From contig JASBSZ010000029.1 of the NCBI GenBank assembly GCA_030148665.1, positions 171,043 to 235,042 on the forward strand: 64,000 nucleotides of DNA, written 5' to 3'. The notes below the pieces were generated by a model. It saw only the letters and a list, made by a program, of their open reading frames with translations. It made no database searches and was not told where the DNA came from. This document shows, in pieces, positions 1 through 9,477 of the stretch. Within the stretch, counting starts at the first letter, position 1, and each line of letters opens with the position of its first letter. Origin of the DNA: Alphaproteobacteria bacterium (GTDB lineage Bacteria > Pseudomonadota > Alphaproteobacteria > Rhodobacterales > Rhodobacteraceae). The position numbers and the translations under genes are program-made.

Positions 1-52
1 ATCCCGGCCGTGGCAGGACATGCACGATCCGTTCCAGGGGGTCCGTTCGCCA

Positions 53-583
53 ATGTATCCGATATTCCGCTTTGCCAAGGAAGTGATCGTCCACGCCCGC
101 GACGGGCGGCTGGCCCTGGACGAGGTCCACGTCTCGCGCCACATGTGCTGGCCCTGGGATGTCGATCTGTGGATGGAACTGAACAATGGTCGGACGCTGA
201 CCCTGTATGATCTGGGCCGCCTGCCCATGGCCTGGCGCTCGGGCCTGTTGTCGGTACTCAGACGCAATCGCTGGAGCATGGCGGTCGCAGGTGCATCGGT
301 GCGATATCGACGCCGGGTGCACATGTTTCAGCGGTTCACCATGCACAGCACGATCCTGGGTTGGGATGAAAGATTCTTCTACTTTCAGCAATCCATGTGG
401 CGTCGGGGCGAGGCAACATCATCGATCCTTGCCCGCATGGCCGTTACCGATGACAAGGGAATCCTGGCACCTGTTCATGTCGCACGCGAACTGGGCTGGC
501 CCGAGCAGTCGCCACCATTGCCCGAATATGTCAGGGCCTGGATCGATGCCGAGGGCCTGAGGCCCTGGCCCCCGTCGGTGTGA
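53..583 (+). CDS. acyl-CoA thioesterase-like protein (hotdog fold)
   Basis: This 176-residue protein resembles the 4-hydroxybenzoyl-CoA thioesterase-like (THEM6-type) proteins common in Rhodobacteraceae. The diagnostic stretch is at residues 32-56, with WPWDVD followed by MELNNGRTLTLYDLGR, the hotdog-fold active-site region where an Asn/Asp pair faces the thioester. I chose the ATG at 53 because an AGGGGG stretch lies about 12 bases upstream; the in-frame ATG at 20 has AGGA only one base away, too close to act. The gene lies at the left edge and any upstream partner is not visible. The substrate is unknown. Confidence 0.8.
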   Translation: MYPIFRFAKEVIVHARDGRLALDEVHVSRHMCWPWDVDLWMELNNGRTLTLYDLGRLPMAWRSGLLSVLRRNRWSMAVAGASVRYRRRVHMFQRFTMHSTILGWDERFFYFQQSMWRRGEATSSILARMAVTDDKGILAPVHVARELGWPEQSPPLPEYVRAWIDAEGLRPWPPSV

Positions 584-659
584 AGGGATTTCCCTTGCTC
601 TTTTCGCGAGAAACGAGTCTTAATTCTCGAAACACAAGAGACAGGGACGGGATGACGAG

Positions 660-2015
660 ATGGCCGAAGTTTCTCTGAGAAAGAGGGTCTGGGGATGGAT
701 GCTGTTCGATTGGGCCAGCCAGCCCTACAACACGCTGTTGATCACCTTCATCTTTGCGCCGTATTTCACCTCGGCGGTGGTCGGTGACAGCACGCTGGGG
801 CAGGCGGTCTGGGGGTATACAGTCGGAATAGCGGGGGTGTTCATCGCGATTCTGGCGCCGATACTGGGCGCGTGGTCCGACACCACCGGCCCGCGCAAGC
901 CCTGGATATTCCTTTTCAGTGCGATGTATGTCGTGGGCTCGTTCCTGCTGTGGTGGGCGGTGCCGGGAATGCAGGATTATTTCTGGATCCTGGTTGCCTT
1001 TGGCATTGGTCTGATCGGCATGGAATTTGCCACCATTTTTACCAACGCCTATCTTCCCGAACTCGGCCCGCATGACGAGGTCGGCCGTCTTTCGGGCAAT
1101 GGCTGGGCGCTGGGCTATGTCGGTGGGCTGATTGCCCTGGTCCTGATGCTGACCTTGCTGGCCGAAAACGACAAGGGCGTGACCCTGATCGGGATTCATC
1201 CCGTTCTCGGTCTTGATCCGGCCACGCGCGAGGGCACCCGCTCGGTCGGGCCCCTGACAGCGGTCTGGTATGCGGTTTTCATGATCCCGTTCTTTCTGTG
1301 GGTGCATGACGCGCCACGCAGAACCGACGTGAAGAATGCCCTGAGAACCGGGTTGCGCGACCTTGGCCGCACCCTCAAGAGCCTCCCGGGGCGACCCAGC
1401 CTGTTTGCCTTTCTGGCGGCCTCGATGTTCTACCGTGATGCGCTGAACGGTATCTATACGTTTGGCGGGATCTACGCCAAGGGCGTGCTGGGATGGTCGG
1501 TTGTCAATATCGGGGTTTTCGGCATCATCGGCATCACGTCGGGGGCCCTGTTTGCCTGGCTTGGCGGCATGGCCGACCAGAAATACGGGCCAAAGACGGT
1601 AATTGTCAGCAGCATCTTCGTGCTGGTCGGCACGGTCATCATCATCGTCCTGGTCGATCGCCAGAGCGTGCTGTTCATGCCCGTCGAGGCCGATTCCAGC
1701 CTCCCGGACATCGTGTTCTATTTCTGCGGCTTTCTGATCGGCGCCGCCGGCGGCACGATTCAGGCCGCATCGCGAACGATGCTGGTGCATCAGGCAGACC
1801 GGTCGCGCATGACCGAGGCGTTTGGCCTGTATGCCCTGTCGGGCAAGGCCACGGCCTTTATCGCGCCGCTGTCGATCGGTGTGGTGACCGGCCTGACCCA
1901 GAGCCAGCGTCTGGGCGTGACACCTGTCATTTTCCTGTTTGCGGTTGGCCTGTTGCTGATGATCTGGGTGCGGCGCAACGGTGATCGGGGCGACGCGACC
2001 AGCGGCACGGAATGA
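660..2015 (+). CDS. MFS transporter, UMF1/Atg22-like family
   Basis: A 451-residue integral membrane protein with about twelve hydrophobic segments. The N-terminal GWMLFDWASQPYNTLL segment is the signature of the UMF1 (Atg22-like) branch of the major facilitator superfamily, and a cytoplasmic loop with DTTGPRKPW follows TM2 as in other MFS proteins. Bacterial members are uncharacterised exporters; eukaryotic Atg22 releases amino acids from vacuoles, which does not fix the substrate here. The stop overlaps the start of the next gene (ATGA), so the two are probably co-translated. A purine-rich GGGACGGG lies just upstream of the start. Confidence 0.88.
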   Translation: MAEVSLRKRVWGWMLFDWASQPYNTLLITFIFAPYFTSAVVGDSTLGQAVWGYTVGIAGVFIAILAPILGAWSDTTGPRKPWIFLFSAMYVVGSFLLWWAVPGMQDYFWILVAFGIGLIGMEFATIFTNAYLPELGPHDEVGRLSGNGWALGYVGGLIALVLMLTLLAENDKGVTLIGIHPVLGLDPATREGTRSVGPLTAVWYAVFMIPFFLWVHDAPRRTDVKNALRTGLRDLGRTLKSLPGRPSLFAFLAASMFYRDALNGIYTFGGIYAKGVLGWSVVNIGVFGIIGITSGALFAWLGGMADQKYGPKTVIVSSIFVLVGTVIIIVLVDRQSVLFMPVEADSSLPDIVFYFCGFLIGAAGGTIQAASRTMLVHQADRSRMTEAFGLYALSGKATAFIAPLSIGVVTGLTQSQRLGVTPVIFLFAVGLLLMIWVRRNGDRGDATSGTE

Positions 2016-2929
2016 TCCTGCGCCGGCGGGGCATAGGACGCCTTGTGCTGGCTGGCCTGGCGGTGGTGTTTCTTGCCGGCACCTCGCATGTCAAACCCCG
2101 ACCTGGCGAGCCGCTTGCCAATCGTCTGTTCGGGGCGAAAAGGACTCCCTCGCCGCAGAAACCCCGGGCTGTGGGCTATTATGCCAAGGGGTGCCTGGCC
2201 GGTGCGCGGCAACTGCCCGAGACAGGCCCCACCTGGCAGGCGATGCGATTGTCGCGCAACCGCAACTGGGGTCATCCGGCGCTGATTGCCTTTATCGAAC
2301 GGCTCAGCAGGAAGGCGCGCGAACTCGGCTGGAAGGGGCTGTATATCGGGGACATGAGCCAGCCGCGCGGTGGGCCGATGACCTCGGGGCATGCCTCGCA
2401 CCAGGTGGGGCTGGATGTCGATATCTGGATGCTGCCGCCCCGCAGTCTGCACCTGAGCGCGGCGCGGCGCGAGGTGATTTCGTCGATCTCGGTGCGGACC
2501 CGCGATCAGCGGCGGGTCAACGGAAACTGGACCAGAACCCATATGGAGATTCTCAAGGCGGCAGCGCGCGATCCCGCGGTGGATCGCATTTTCGTGGCCG
2601 CGGCCATCAAGATCGACATGTGCAGGAAGGCCGGGCGCGACCGGCGCTGGCTGGCAAAGATACGCCCGCTTTACGGCCATGCCGACCATTTCCATGTGCG
2701 CCTGAAATGCCCGGCGGATTCGCCCGGTTGTCGCCCCCAGACACCCATCAGCCGGATTTCCAGGGGTGACGGATGCGACAAGAGCCTTTACTGGTGGGTG
2801 ACGGATTATCTGAAACCCCACAAGAAGCCCGAAACAGCGGCCAGGCCCAGGCCCCATCCCCGTCGCGCGCGCGAGATGATCATGGCCGACCTGCCCCGCC
2901 AGTGCCGGAAGGTGTTGAACGCCCAATGA
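2012..2929 (+). CDS. mepA: penicillin-insensitive murein endopeptidase
   Basis: A 305-residue secreted zinc peptidase that cleaves D-alanyl-meso-diaminopimelyl cross-links in peptidoglycan. Residues 1-23 form a signal peptide (RRR, then a hydrophobic run). The LAS-family metal site is intact: [12 protein letters not shown] around residues 126-137 supplies His and Asp ligands, and [10 protein letters not shown] at 221-230 supplies the third ligand and the catalytic His. The length fits family M74. It overlaps the transporter before it and the phytase-like gene after it by ATGA, so all three look like one operon. The C-terminal tail after residue 280 is proline- and basic-rich and not conserved. 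Confidence 0.9.
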   Translation: MILRRRGIGRLVLAGLAVVFLAGTSHVKPRPGEPLANRLFGAKRTPSPQKPRAVGYYAKGCLAGARQLPETGPTWQAMRLSRNRNWGHPALIAFIERLSRKARELGWKGLYIGDMSQPRGGPMTSGHASHQVGLDVDIWMLPPRSLHLSAARREVISSISVRTRDQRRVNGNWTRTHMEILKAAARDPAVDRIFVAAAIKIDMCRKAGRDRRWLAKIRPLYGHADHFHVRLKCPADSPGCRPQTPISRISRGDGCDKSLYWWVTDYLKPHKKPETAARPRPHPRRAREMIMADLPRQCRKVLNAQ

Positions 2930-3849
2930 GATTAGTCATCATGCTTGCGCTTGCGATGATCTGGGCGATTCCTGCGCCAGCGGGCAATCTGCGCTATCTC
3001 GGCCGCTATGTCTGGAGCGAATCCCGTCCGGGGTTCGGCGGGTTTTCCGGGCTGGAGCTGAGCGCCGACGGAAACCGGTTCACCACGATATCCGACAAGG
3101 GAAAGATCGCGACCGGCGAGATCCTGCGCCAGGGTGACAGGATCACGGGCGTCAGGCTGGAATCCTTCGGGCCGCTTCTCGATAGCAAGGGCGTACCGGT
3201 CCATCGTTACGACAGCGATTCCGAGGGGCTTGCGATAGATCGCAAGGGGCGGGTCTATGTCTCGTTCGAGGGCAACCACCGGGTATGGCGATATGACAGT
3301 CTGAAAGCCAGGCCCAGACCCACCGGGCGGCATCCCGATTTCAAGGGCTTTCAGGTAAATGCCGGGATGGAGCCCCTGGCCGTGGATGCCATGGGAACGC
3401 TGTATACCCTGCCCGAGCGTTCCGGCGACATCAACCGCCCCTTTCCCGTCTATCGCAAGAAACCGGGTGGCAAATGGCAGCGTGTCTTTACCTTGCCGCG
3501 GCGGGGCAGATTCCTGCCGACCGGCGCCGATTTCGGCCCGGACGGCAAGCTGTATCTGCTGGAACGCGATTTCATCTGGATCCGGGGCTTTGCAACCCGC
3601 ATCCGGCGTTTCGATGTCACCCCGGGCGGGCTGACCAACGAGGAAACCCTGCTGGTGACACCTTTCGGCACCCATGACAACCTTGAAGGCATCGCCGTCT
3701 GGCGGGATTTGCGGGGGCGCATTCGTCTGACCATGATATCGGATGACAATTTCAGCCTGTTTCAGGTGACCGAGTTCGTGGAATATGCGCTGGCCTCGAC
3801 AGGGCAGGCCGACGGGACAACCCTCAAGTCAACGCAGGGCGGCAACTGA
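2926..3849 (+). CDS. secreted esterase-like phytase domain protein
   Basis: A 307-residue protein beginning with a signal peptide ([20 protein letters not shown]). The mature part resembles the 'esterase-like activity of phytase' beta-propeller family: repeated blades such as [40 protein letters not shown] and [17 protein letters not shown], followed by DNLEGIAVW. This family is widespread in Rhodobacterales, usually periplasmic and of unproven substrate. A longer in-frame start at 2773 would read through mepA; the ATG at 2926 overlaps the mepA stop as ATGA and gives a clean signal peptide. Its stop abuts that of the convergent LOG gene with no spacer. Confidence 0.8.
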   Translation: MRLVIMLALAMIWAIPAPAGNLRYLGRYVWSESRPGFGGFSGLELSADGNRFTTISDKGKIATGEILRQGDRITGVRLESFGPLLDSKGVPVHRYDSDSEGLAIDRKGRVYVSFEGNHRVWRYDSLKARPRPTGRHPDFKGFQVNAGMEPLAVDAMGTLYTLPERSGDINRPFPVYRKKPGGKWQRVFTLPRRGRFLPTGADFGPDGKLYLLERDFIWIRGFATRIRRFDVTPGGLTNEETLLVTPFGTHDNLEGIAVWRDLRGRIRLTMISDDNFSLFQVTEFVEYALASTGQADGTTLKSTQGGN

Positions 3850-4692
3850 TCAACCCGTGCCCCTGGTGGCCTGGTTGGCGCCGTTGAAGGTTTCGAGCGC
3901 ATTGATCGCCTCGGCTGCGGTTTCGACGAATGTGAACAGGTTCAGATCCTCGTGCGCGATGGTTCCCGCGTCGGCAAGTGCCGAGAAATTCACGATACGT
4001 TCCCAGAAGGCACGTCCGAACAAAAGGACGGGGATCCGGTCCATGCGCCCCGTCTGGATGAGGGTCAGGCTTTCAAACAGCTCATCCAGCGTGCCGAAAC
4101 CGCCCGGGAAAACGGTGATTGCCTTGGCGCGCATCAGGAAATGCATCTTGCGGATCGCGAAGTAATGAAAGTTGAAACACAGCTCCGGGGTGGCATAGCG
4201 GTTGGGGGCCTGTTCGTGGGGCAGCACGATGTTCAGCGAGATCGATCGCCCCCCCGCATCGGCCGCGCCACGGTTTCCGGCCTCCATCACGCCGGGCCCG
4301 CCTCCGGTGATGATGACATCGTGACGCCCCCCGGAAGCCATGCTTTTCACGGTGCAGAGGCGGGCGAATTCGCGGGCCTCGTCATAGTATTTCGACAATG
4401 CTGCAAGCGTCCGGGTGCGCGCGCTGTCCCGTTTCGCCGCCTCGGGGATGCGCGCGCCGCCGAACATGACGATGGTCGATTCGATCCCGGCCTCTTCGAA
4501 TGCCATTTCGGGTTTGAGCAGTTCCAGCTGCAGGCGCACCGGGCGCAGCTCGTCCCGGCACAGAAAATCCGGGTCGTTGAAGGCCAGACGATAGGTCGGC
4601 GAACGGGTCTGCGCGGTATCGGGCGTCTTTTTCCATTTCTGCACATCCGTGCGGGCATCGGGAAAGCGCCTTGGCCGTGTCTGGTCGTTCAT
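3850..4692 (-). CDS. LOG family nucleoside 5'-monophosphate phosphoribohydrolase
   Basis: A 280-residue cytosolic protein of the LOG (lysine decarboxylase-like) family, which releases free base from nucleoside monophosphates. Two family motifs are visible: [14 protein letters not shown] and [12 protein letters not shown], which form the nucleotide site. The 80-residue N-terminal extension, with [27 protein letters not shown], is typical of the longer TIGR00730 subgroup in alphaproteobacteria. I placed the start at 4692 because AGGAG lies ten bases upstream in that orientation; the open frame extends further but overlaps the divergent dapD. Whether it makes cytokinins or only does nucleotide housekeeping cannot be told from sequence. 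Confidence 0.87.
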   Translation of the reverse strand: MNDQTRPRRFPDARTDVQKWKKTPDTAQTRSPTYRLAFNDPDFLCRDELRPVRLQLELLKPEMAFEEAGIESTIVMFGGARIPEAAKRDSARTRTLAALSKYYDEAREFARLCTVKSMASGGRHDVIITGGGPGVMEAGNRGAADAGGRSISLNIVLPHEQAPNRYATPELCFNFHYFAIRKMHFLMRAKAITVFPGGFGTLDELFESLTLIQTGRMDRIPVLLFGRAFWERIVNFSALADAGTIAHEDLNLFTFVETAAEAINALETFNGANQATRGTG

Positions 4693-4798
4693 CTTCGGCT
4701 CCTGCTCTGTTCTGTCCGGTCTTGCCGCATTGCGTGCGGGTTCCATAAGCCCTATAGCCTCTGCACCGAACAGACCAGTCACATGTGGGAGACAAGAC

Positions 4799-5626
4799 AT
4801 GTCAAACGCCGCGCTAGAAGCCGTGATCGAAGCCGCCTGGGAGGACCGCGACAGCATCACCCCCGCCACCAGGGGCGAATTGCGCGACGCCATCGAGGAA
4901 ACGCTGAACGCACTGGACTGCGGCAAGCTGCGGGTTGCCGAACGTCAGGAGGACGGCAGCTGGCATGTCAACCAGTGGGCCAAGAAGGCCGTGTTGCTGG
5001 GTTTCCGCATCAAGGACATGGAGGTGCAGCAAGGCGGCCCGCAGGGCGGCGGCTGGTGGGACAAGGTGGACAGCAAGTTCAAGGGCTGGACGGAAGATGA
5101 CTGGAAATCCGCCGGCTTTCGCGCCGTTCCCAACTGTGTTGTGCGCAAATCGGCCTATATCGCGCCCGGTGCCGTGTTGATGCCGTCTTTCGTCAACCTT
5201 GGCGCCTATGTGGACAGCGGCACGATGGTCGATACCTGGGTCACCGTGGGTTCCTGCGCGCAGATCGGCAAGAATGTGCACCTGTCCGGCGGCGTCGGCA
5301 TCGGCGGGGTGCTGGAACCCATGCAGGCGGGTCCGACCATCATCGAGGACAACTGCTTTATCGGCGCGCGCTCCGAGGTGGTCGAGGGCGTGATCGTGCG
5401 CGAGGGCAGCGTGCTGGGCATGGGGGTGTTCATCGGGCAATCAACCAAGATCGTCGATCGCGAAACCGGCGAGGTGATGTATGGCGAGGTGCCCGCCGGT
5501 TCGGTCGTGGTGGCGGGAACCATGCCGTCGAAAAACGGTGTGAACCTGTATTGCGCCGTGATCGTGAAAAAGGTCGATGCAAGGACACGGTCCAAGACCT
5601 CGATCAACGAATTGCTGCGCGACTGA
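4799..5626 (+). CDS. dapD: 2,3,4,5-tetrahydropyridine-2,6-dicarboxylate N-succinyltransferase
   Basis: A 275-residue enzyme that succinylates tetrahydrodipicolinate in the diaminopimelate/lysine pathway. The N-terminal helical domain ([16 protein letters not shown]) is followed from about residue 115 by a left-handed beta-helix of hexapeptide repeats ([41 protein letters not shown]), ending in the conserved [10 protein letters not shown]. Length and motifs are those of a complete enzyme. It is divergent from the LOG gene with 106 bases between starts. The desuccinylase dapE lies 2 kb downstream on the same strand, so the succinylase branch is partly clustered here. Confidence 0.96.
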   Translation: MSNAALEAVIEAAWEDRDSITPATRGELRDAIEETLNALDCGKLRVAERQEDGSWHVNQWAKKAVLLGFRIKDMEVQQGGPQGGGWWDKVDSKFKGWTEDDWKSAGFRAVPNCVVRKSAYIAPGAVLMPSFVNLGAYVDSGTMVDTWVTVGSCAQIGKNVHLSGGVGIGGVLEPMQAGPTIIEDNCFIGARSEVVEGVIVREGSVLGMGVFIGQSTKIVDRETGEVMYGEVPAGSVVVAGTMPSKNGVNLYCAVIVKKVDARTRSKTSINELLRD

Positions 5627-5637
5627 GGTTGTGCTGC

Positions 5638-5660
5638 GCGTATTTTCGCAAAGAAGAAGG
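5638..5660 (+). repeat. dispersed intergenic repeat, copy 1
   Basis: A short element reading GCGTATTTTCGCAAAGAAG and then AAGG, nearly identical to stretches at 57431 (plus) and 59064 (minus). It lies in the short gap after dapD, and its AAGAAGG end overlaps the position of the ribosome binding site of the next gene. I recall similar intergenic elements from other Rhodobacteraceae genomes, but cannot check this here. Confidence 0.55.
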
Positions 5661-5668
5661 GCGGACCC

Positions 5669-6010
5669 ATGGCCGCAGATGAAAAGCCCCGTCGGCAGAA
5701 GGTCTATACCCTGCTGGTCGAGCTGGGGCGCAATCCTGGCGACGGGCTGCCCGACGGCGCGACCGGGGCTGCGCTGATGTGCTATGCCAGCGGTGTGGAC
5801 GAGGCCGAGGCCGTGCGCGAAACCGTGGCGGTGCTGAAGCAGGCCGATCTGGCACCGCTGGATGTGACCGGATACGGCACATTGCAGGAACGCGAGGCCG
5901 AGGGCCACGACATATCGGATGAAGAACGCGCCCTGATGGCGCGCGCGCTGAAAGAAAACGCCGTCATCGTGGCGCAGATGACCCCATTTTTCGAGGATGA
6001 CAAAAAATGA
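5669..6010 (+). CDS. conserved hypothetical protein, 113 aa
   Basis: A small acidic cytosolic protein with no signal peptide or membrane segment; I do not recognise a named family. The start has AAGGGCGG eight bases upstream. Its C-terminal half has an acidic helix (ISDEERALMARALKENAVIV) and ends in FFEDDKK. It overlaps the next gene by ATGA and follows dapD by 42 bases, so it may be co-transcribed with either. Codon use matches its neighbours, which supports a real gene rather than a chance frame. Confidence 0.7.
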   Translation: MAADEKPRRQKVYTLLVELGRNPGDGLPDGATGAALMCYASGVDEAEAVRETVAVLKQADLAPLDVTGYGTLQEREAEGHDISDEERALMARALKENAVIVAQMTPFFEDDKK

Positions 6011-6216
6011 CCACCCGTGATTCCAACGGCAATGAACTGAACGATGGCGACACGGTGATGGTCATCAAGGATCTCAAGGTCAAGGGCATGTCCAAGACGC
6101 TGAAACGCGGCAGCCAGATCAGGAATATCCGCCTGACCGGCAACCCGGAACAGATCGAATGTCGCATCGGCAAGGCCACGATCGTGTTGAAAACGGCCTT
6201 TATGAAAAGGGTCTGA
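6007..6216 (+). CDS. PhnA/YjdM C-terminal domain protein, 69 aa
   Basis: A 69-residue protein that matches only the C-terminal domain of the E. coli YjdM (PhnA) family: DSNGNELNDGDTVMVIKDLKVKG aligns with the domain's opening strand and IRNIRLTGNPEQIECRIG with its end. The N-terminal zinc ribbon of YjdM is absent, with no cysteines ahead of the domain; such short forms occur in alphaproteobacteria. The name derives from an old link with alkylphosphonate uptake and does not establish a role. Translationally coupled to the upstream 113-residue gene by ATGA. Confidence 0.78.
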   Translation: MTTRDSNGNELNDGDTVMVIKDLKVKGMSKTLKRGSQIRNIRLTGNPEQIECRIGKATIVLKTAFMKRV

Positions 6217-6288
6217 CGGCTGTCTCACATTCGCCTGATGCGGCAAGGGGTGCGACATTTTCGGCCTTTGAGTTGTTTTTCTCACCGT

Positions 6289-6304
6289 TTTGACACATGT
6301 CAAA
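6289..6304 (+). promoter_or_regulatory. FNR/CRP-family palindrome upstream of the copper protein
   Basis: TTTGACA-CA-TGTCAAA is a perfect inverted repeat whose core, TTGAC-N4-GTCAA, has the layout of FNR-family sites (TTGAT-N4-ATCAA). Its centre is about 90 bases before the ATG of the cupredoxin gene; with the usual class II spacing of 41.5 bases, transcription would start near 6338. An anaerobic or nitric-oxide-responsive FNR-type activator is the simplest reading, by inference only. Confidence 0.55.
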
Positions 6305-6385
6305 GCAGGGAAGCGCACAATGAGCGATCCCACCTGTGGAAACGTGATTTCCGAGAGCAACAATGAACACGAAGGAGTCAAAGAA

Positions 6386-6871
6386 ATGAAACGCCTGTAT
6401 GCAGTCTTTGCGGCCATCGGCCTGGCGGCCATGACCTTCGTTGCCCCGGCTTTTGCCGGAACCGTGATCTCGGTCGATCTGTGGGATGCCGGACCTGACC
6501 TGACCATGGTAACCAACATGCGCATCAAGGATCACCCCGATCTGTCAAAGGCCCCCATGGGCATCAAGATTTCGCAAGCCACCGTTCCTGCCGGTGAAGT
6601 TACCTTCAAGGTCGTGAACTCGTCCAAGGATCTCGAGCACGAGATGGTTGTCGGGATTCTGAAAGATGCCAATGTCGGCCTGCCCTACAAGGAGAATTCG
6701 GGCCGGGTTGATGAAAACAAGCCGGGTATCAACCTTGGCGAGGTTGCCGAACTTGAGCCCGGTGAATCCGGCAGTCTGACCGTGAACCTGAAACCGGGAA
6801 CCTATGCGCTGTATTGCAACGTTGCCGGCCACTATGCCTCGGGGATGTGGACGATCCTGACTGTCAAGTAA
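6386..6871 (+). CDS. secreted type 1 copper (cupredoxin) protein
   Basis: A 161-residue periplasmic electron carrier. Residues 1-24 are a signal peptide ending AFA. The type 1 copper site is visible: His85 in LEHEM, then Cys144, His149 and Met154 in YCNVAGHYASGM, the C-x4-H-x4-M spacing of plastocyanin-like proteins. The fold most resembles the sulfocyanin/cupredoxin group rather than short azurins or pseudoazurins. I chose the ATG at 6386, which has GAAGGAG nine bases upstream; the earlier in-frame ATG gives no signal peptide at its start. A FNR-like palindrome lies upstream and a terminator follows, so it is probably monocistronic. Confidence 0.85.
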   Translation: MKRLYAVFAAIGLAAMTFVAPAFAGTVISVDLWDAGPDLTMVTNMRIKDHPDLSKAPMGIKISQATVPAGEVTFKVVNSSKDLEHEMVVGILKDANVGLPYKENSGRVDENKPGINLGEVAELEPGESGSLTVNLKPGTYALYCNVAGHYASGMWTILTVK

Positions 6872-6893
6872 CCGGCGAAACATGATGATGCAT

Positions 6894-6922
6894 GAAAGCG
6901 GCCTTTCGGGGCCGCTTCCTGT
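6894..6922 (+). terminator. rho-independent terminator of the cupredoxin gene
   Basis: AAGCGGCC, a six-base loop and GGCCGCTT form an 8-bp GC-rich stem, followed by CCTGTTTATT. It starts 22 bases after the cupredoxin stop codon. Confidence 0.65.
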
Positions 6923-7021
6923 TTATTGACCACCAGTCACGGGAAATTTCCGGTCCCTGTCTGGCATCATCTGCGCCTGCACGATAGAGCAGTGTGCGCA
7001 CATCTGACAGGAACACCCGCC

Positions 7022-7681
7022 ATGCCCGCCATTTTCATCGACCTTGACGGCACCTTGATCGACCCGAAAGAGGGGATCACGCGTTCGATTCAGCATGCGT
7101 TGCGTGAATTGGGGGCAGATGTACCCTCGATGGATGATCTGACCTGGTGCATCGGCCCGCCTCTGTGGGAAAGCCTGCCGACGCTGTTGGGCCCGCATGG
7201 GGACGTTCAGGCCGCCATCGACCTGTATCGCGAACGCTTTACCGATGTCGGGCTGTATGAGGCCGATGTTTACGATGGTATTGGCGAGATGCTGATGGAT
7301 CTGCGCGAAACCGGCCTGCCCCTGTATGTGGCAACATCCAAGCCGCACAGCTATGCGCAGACCATCATCGAACATTTCGGCATCAGCCACTATGTCGATG
7401 GCCTGTTCGGGTCTGAATTTGATGGCACCCGTGCCGACAAGACCAGTCTGCTGGCCCATGCGCTGGCGGAAACCGGGGCCGACCCGCATGGCTCGGTCAT
7501 GATCGGGGACCGGCGGCATGACGTGCTGGGCGCGCAGAACAATGACATCCCCAGCCTGGGTGTTCTTTGGGGCTATGGCGCGGCGGACGAGCTGCGCCTG
7601 GCCGAGGCCGACGCGCTGGCCGGCGCCCCCGAAGAGGTGGGCGAAATCGTTGCTGACCTGCTGGGCCTCGAGGCGGGCTGA
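7022..7681 (+). CDS. HAD-superfamily phosphatase (phosphoglycolate phosphatase-like)
   Basis: A 219-residue haloacid dehalogenase-fold hydrolase. Motif I is IDLDGTLID (nucleophile Asp7, acid/base Asp9), motif II is VATSKPHS, and motif III/IV is MIGDRRHDVLGAQ near residue 160-172. The cap is an alpha-helical C1 cap between motifs I and II, as in Gph/PGP-like enzymes. Substrate is not determined by sequence; a second, more Gph-like enzyme sits in the cbb operon at 56728. The start ATG at 7022 gives the normal beta-strand start immediately before the DxD; the longer frame would begin in the preceding intergenic region. Confidence 0.85.
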   Translation: MPAIFIDLDGTLIDPKEGITRSIQHALRELGADVPSMDDLTWCIGPPLWESLPTLLGPHGDVQAAIDLYRERFTDVGLYEADVYDGIGEMLMDLRETGLPLYVATSKPHSYAQTIIEHFGISHYVDGLFGSEFDGTRADKTSLLAHALAETGADPHGSVMIGDRRHDVLGAQNNDIPSLGVLWGYGAADELRLAEADALAGAPEEVGEIVADLLGLEAG

Positions 7682-7754
7682 ATTGCCGCTTGCGCCTGGG
7701 TGTGGCTGAACAATAACCTTGCCGAATGATGCGACCTGAACACAGGAACCAGGA

Positions 7755-8888
7755 ATGACCGACCCCGTTGACCTGACCGCCCGCCTGATCCGCTGCCCCT
7801 CGGTCACGCCCGAAGAGGGCGGGGCGCTGGAATTTCTGGCCGAACTGCTGGAAAGCGGGGGGTTCACCTGCACGCGGGTCGATCGCAACGGCATCGCCAA
7901 TCTTTACGCCCGCTGGGGCAGGCAGGGGCCGGTGCTGGGGTTCAACGGGCATACCGATGTCGTGCCCGTCGGCGATGCGCAGGCCTGGACGCACGATCCC
8001 TTTGGCGCCGAGGTCGTGGATGGCGTGATGTATGGCCGCGGCGCGACCGACATGAAATCGGCGGTGGCCGCCTTTGCCGCCGCTGCGCTGGATTTCGTTG
8101 CCCAGACGCCGCCTGACGGGTCGATCGTGCTGGCCATCACCGGCGATGAAGAAGGCGACGGTGTGGATGGCACCGCCGCGATCATGGACTGGATGGAGGC
8201 GCAGGGCGAGCGCATGGATCACTGCCTTGTGGGCGAACCGACCTGCCCCAGCCGGATGGGTGAGATGATCAAGATCGGGCGACGTGGCTCGATGACGGCG
8301 TTCTTCACGATGACCGGCAGACAAGGCCATTCCGCCTATCCCCACCGGGCGCTGAACCCCCTGCCGGCAATGGCGCGGTTGATGGACAGGCTGGCCAGCC
8401 GCCAACTCGACGAGGGGACGGAACATTTCGATGCCTCGACACTGGCGATCACCACGATTGATACGGGCAACCCTGCAACCAATGTCATTCCGGCGCGATG
8501 TCAGGCGACGGTGAATATCCGTTTCAACGACGCACACAGCTCGGCCACCCTGAGGGAATGGCTGGGAGACGAGGTCGCGCGGGTCAAGGCCGAATTCGGC
8601 GTCGAGGCCGAGATGTCGGTCAAGGTTTCCGGTGAAAGTTTTCTGACCGAACCGGGCCCGTTTTCGCAACTGGTCGCGGGCGCCGTCGAGGCCGAGACGG
8701 GTGTGGTTCCGCAGTTTTCGACATCAGGCGGCACCTCGGATGCGCGGTTCATCAAGGATCACTGCCCGGTGGTCGAATTCGGTCTTGTCGGCAAGACCAT
8801 GCACCAGATCGACGAATGCGTGCCGGTGGACCAGATCACGCAGCTCGAGCGGATCTATTCGCGCATTCTCGGGGGGTATTTTGCCTGA
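7755..8888 (+). CDS. dapE: succinyl-diaminopimelate desuccinylase
   Basis: A 377-residue dinuclear-zinc M20 hydrolase that forms LL-diaminopimelate for lysine and peptidoglycan. Metal-binding motifs are intact: GHTDVVPVG (His66, Asp68), GATDMKS (Asp99) and GDEEGDG (Glu132/133), with [11 protein letters not shown] and the C-terminal [13 protein letters not shown] supplying later ligands. Length matches the family. Runs co-directionally with dapD, although four genes lie between. Its end overlaps the next gene's putative TTG start. Confidence 0.95.
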   Translation: MTDPVDLTARLIRCPSVTPEEGGALEFLAELLESGGFTCTRVDRNGIANLYARWGRQGPVLGFNGHTDVVPVGDAQAWTHDPFGAEVVDGVMYGRGATDMKSAVAAFAAAALDFVAQTPPDGSIVLAITGDEEGDGVDGTAAIMDWMEAQGERMDHCLVGEPTCPSRMGEMIKIGRRGSMTAFFTMTGRQGHSAYPHRALNPLPAMARLMDRLASRQLDEGTEHFDASTLAITTIDTGNPATNVIPARCQATVNIRFNDAHSSATLREWLGDEVARVKAEFGVEAEMSVKVSGESFLTEPGPFSQLVAGAVEAETGVVPQFSTSGGTSDARFIKDHCPVVEFGLVGKTMHQIDECVPVDQITQLERIYSRILGGYFA

Positions 8889-9450
8889 TCCCCTGTTGGT
8901 CGTCATGGTCAGGGAACCCCTGCCAGGGCGGACAAAGACGCGCCTGGGGCGCGAAATGGGCATGGTCGCGGCGGCGTGGTGGTATCGCCATCAGTGCCGC
9001 CGACTGATCCGCGAGGTCGCCTGCGACAGGCGTTGGCGGACAATTCTGGCGGTCAGCCCCGATGTTGCCGGGATGACCAGCCGCTTCTGGCCCGCGGGGA
9101 TTACGCGTATTCCACAGGGACGGGGGGATCTGGGGCAGCGCATGACCCGGCTGCTGTCGCATCGGGGCAGTGGTCCCCGGATCGTGATCGGCAGCGATAT
9201 TCCGGGTGTCAGGCGGCATCACATCGCGCGGGCCTTTGCCGCGCTGGGGCGTCATGATGCGGTGTTCGGCCCGGCCGAGGATGGCGGTTTCTGGCTGGTG
9301 GGCCTCAGGCGTCGCCCACCTGTCGGCATGTTCAGGGGGGTCCGTTGGTCAACCTCGCATGTGTTGGCCGACGGTCTGGAAACCATGCCTGATCTTTCCG
9401 TCGCGCTGATCGATCGTCTGCACGATGTGGATACCGTGCAAGACCTGTAA
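8881..9450 (+). CDS. DUF2064/TIGR04282-type glycosyltransferase-like protein
   Basis: A 189-residue protein with the GT-A-like fold of the TIGR04282 family. Visible marks are [18 protein letters not shown] near the start (nucleotide-binding loop), IGSDIPGV in the middle and [14 protein letters not shown], the family's signature. Members are annotated as arsenosugar biosynthesis glycosyltransferases, but only in arsenic gene contexts; that is not the case here. I place the start at the TTG at 8881, preceded by GGGGGG and overlapping the dapE stop by eight bases; ATG at 8905 is the alternative but would cut the first strand. Confidence 0.72.
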   Translation: MPDPLLVVMVREPLPGRTKTRLGREMGMVAAAWWYRHQCRRLIREVACDRRWRTILAVSPDVAGMTSRFWPAGITRIPQGRGDLGQRMTRLLSHRGSGPRIVIGSDIPGVRRHHIARAFAALGRHDAVFGPAEDGGFWLVGLRRRPPVGMFRGVRWSTSHVLADGLETMPDLSVALIDRLHDVDTVQDL

Positions 9451-9477
9451 CGTGCCAGCCTTTGGGCCATTTTGGCC

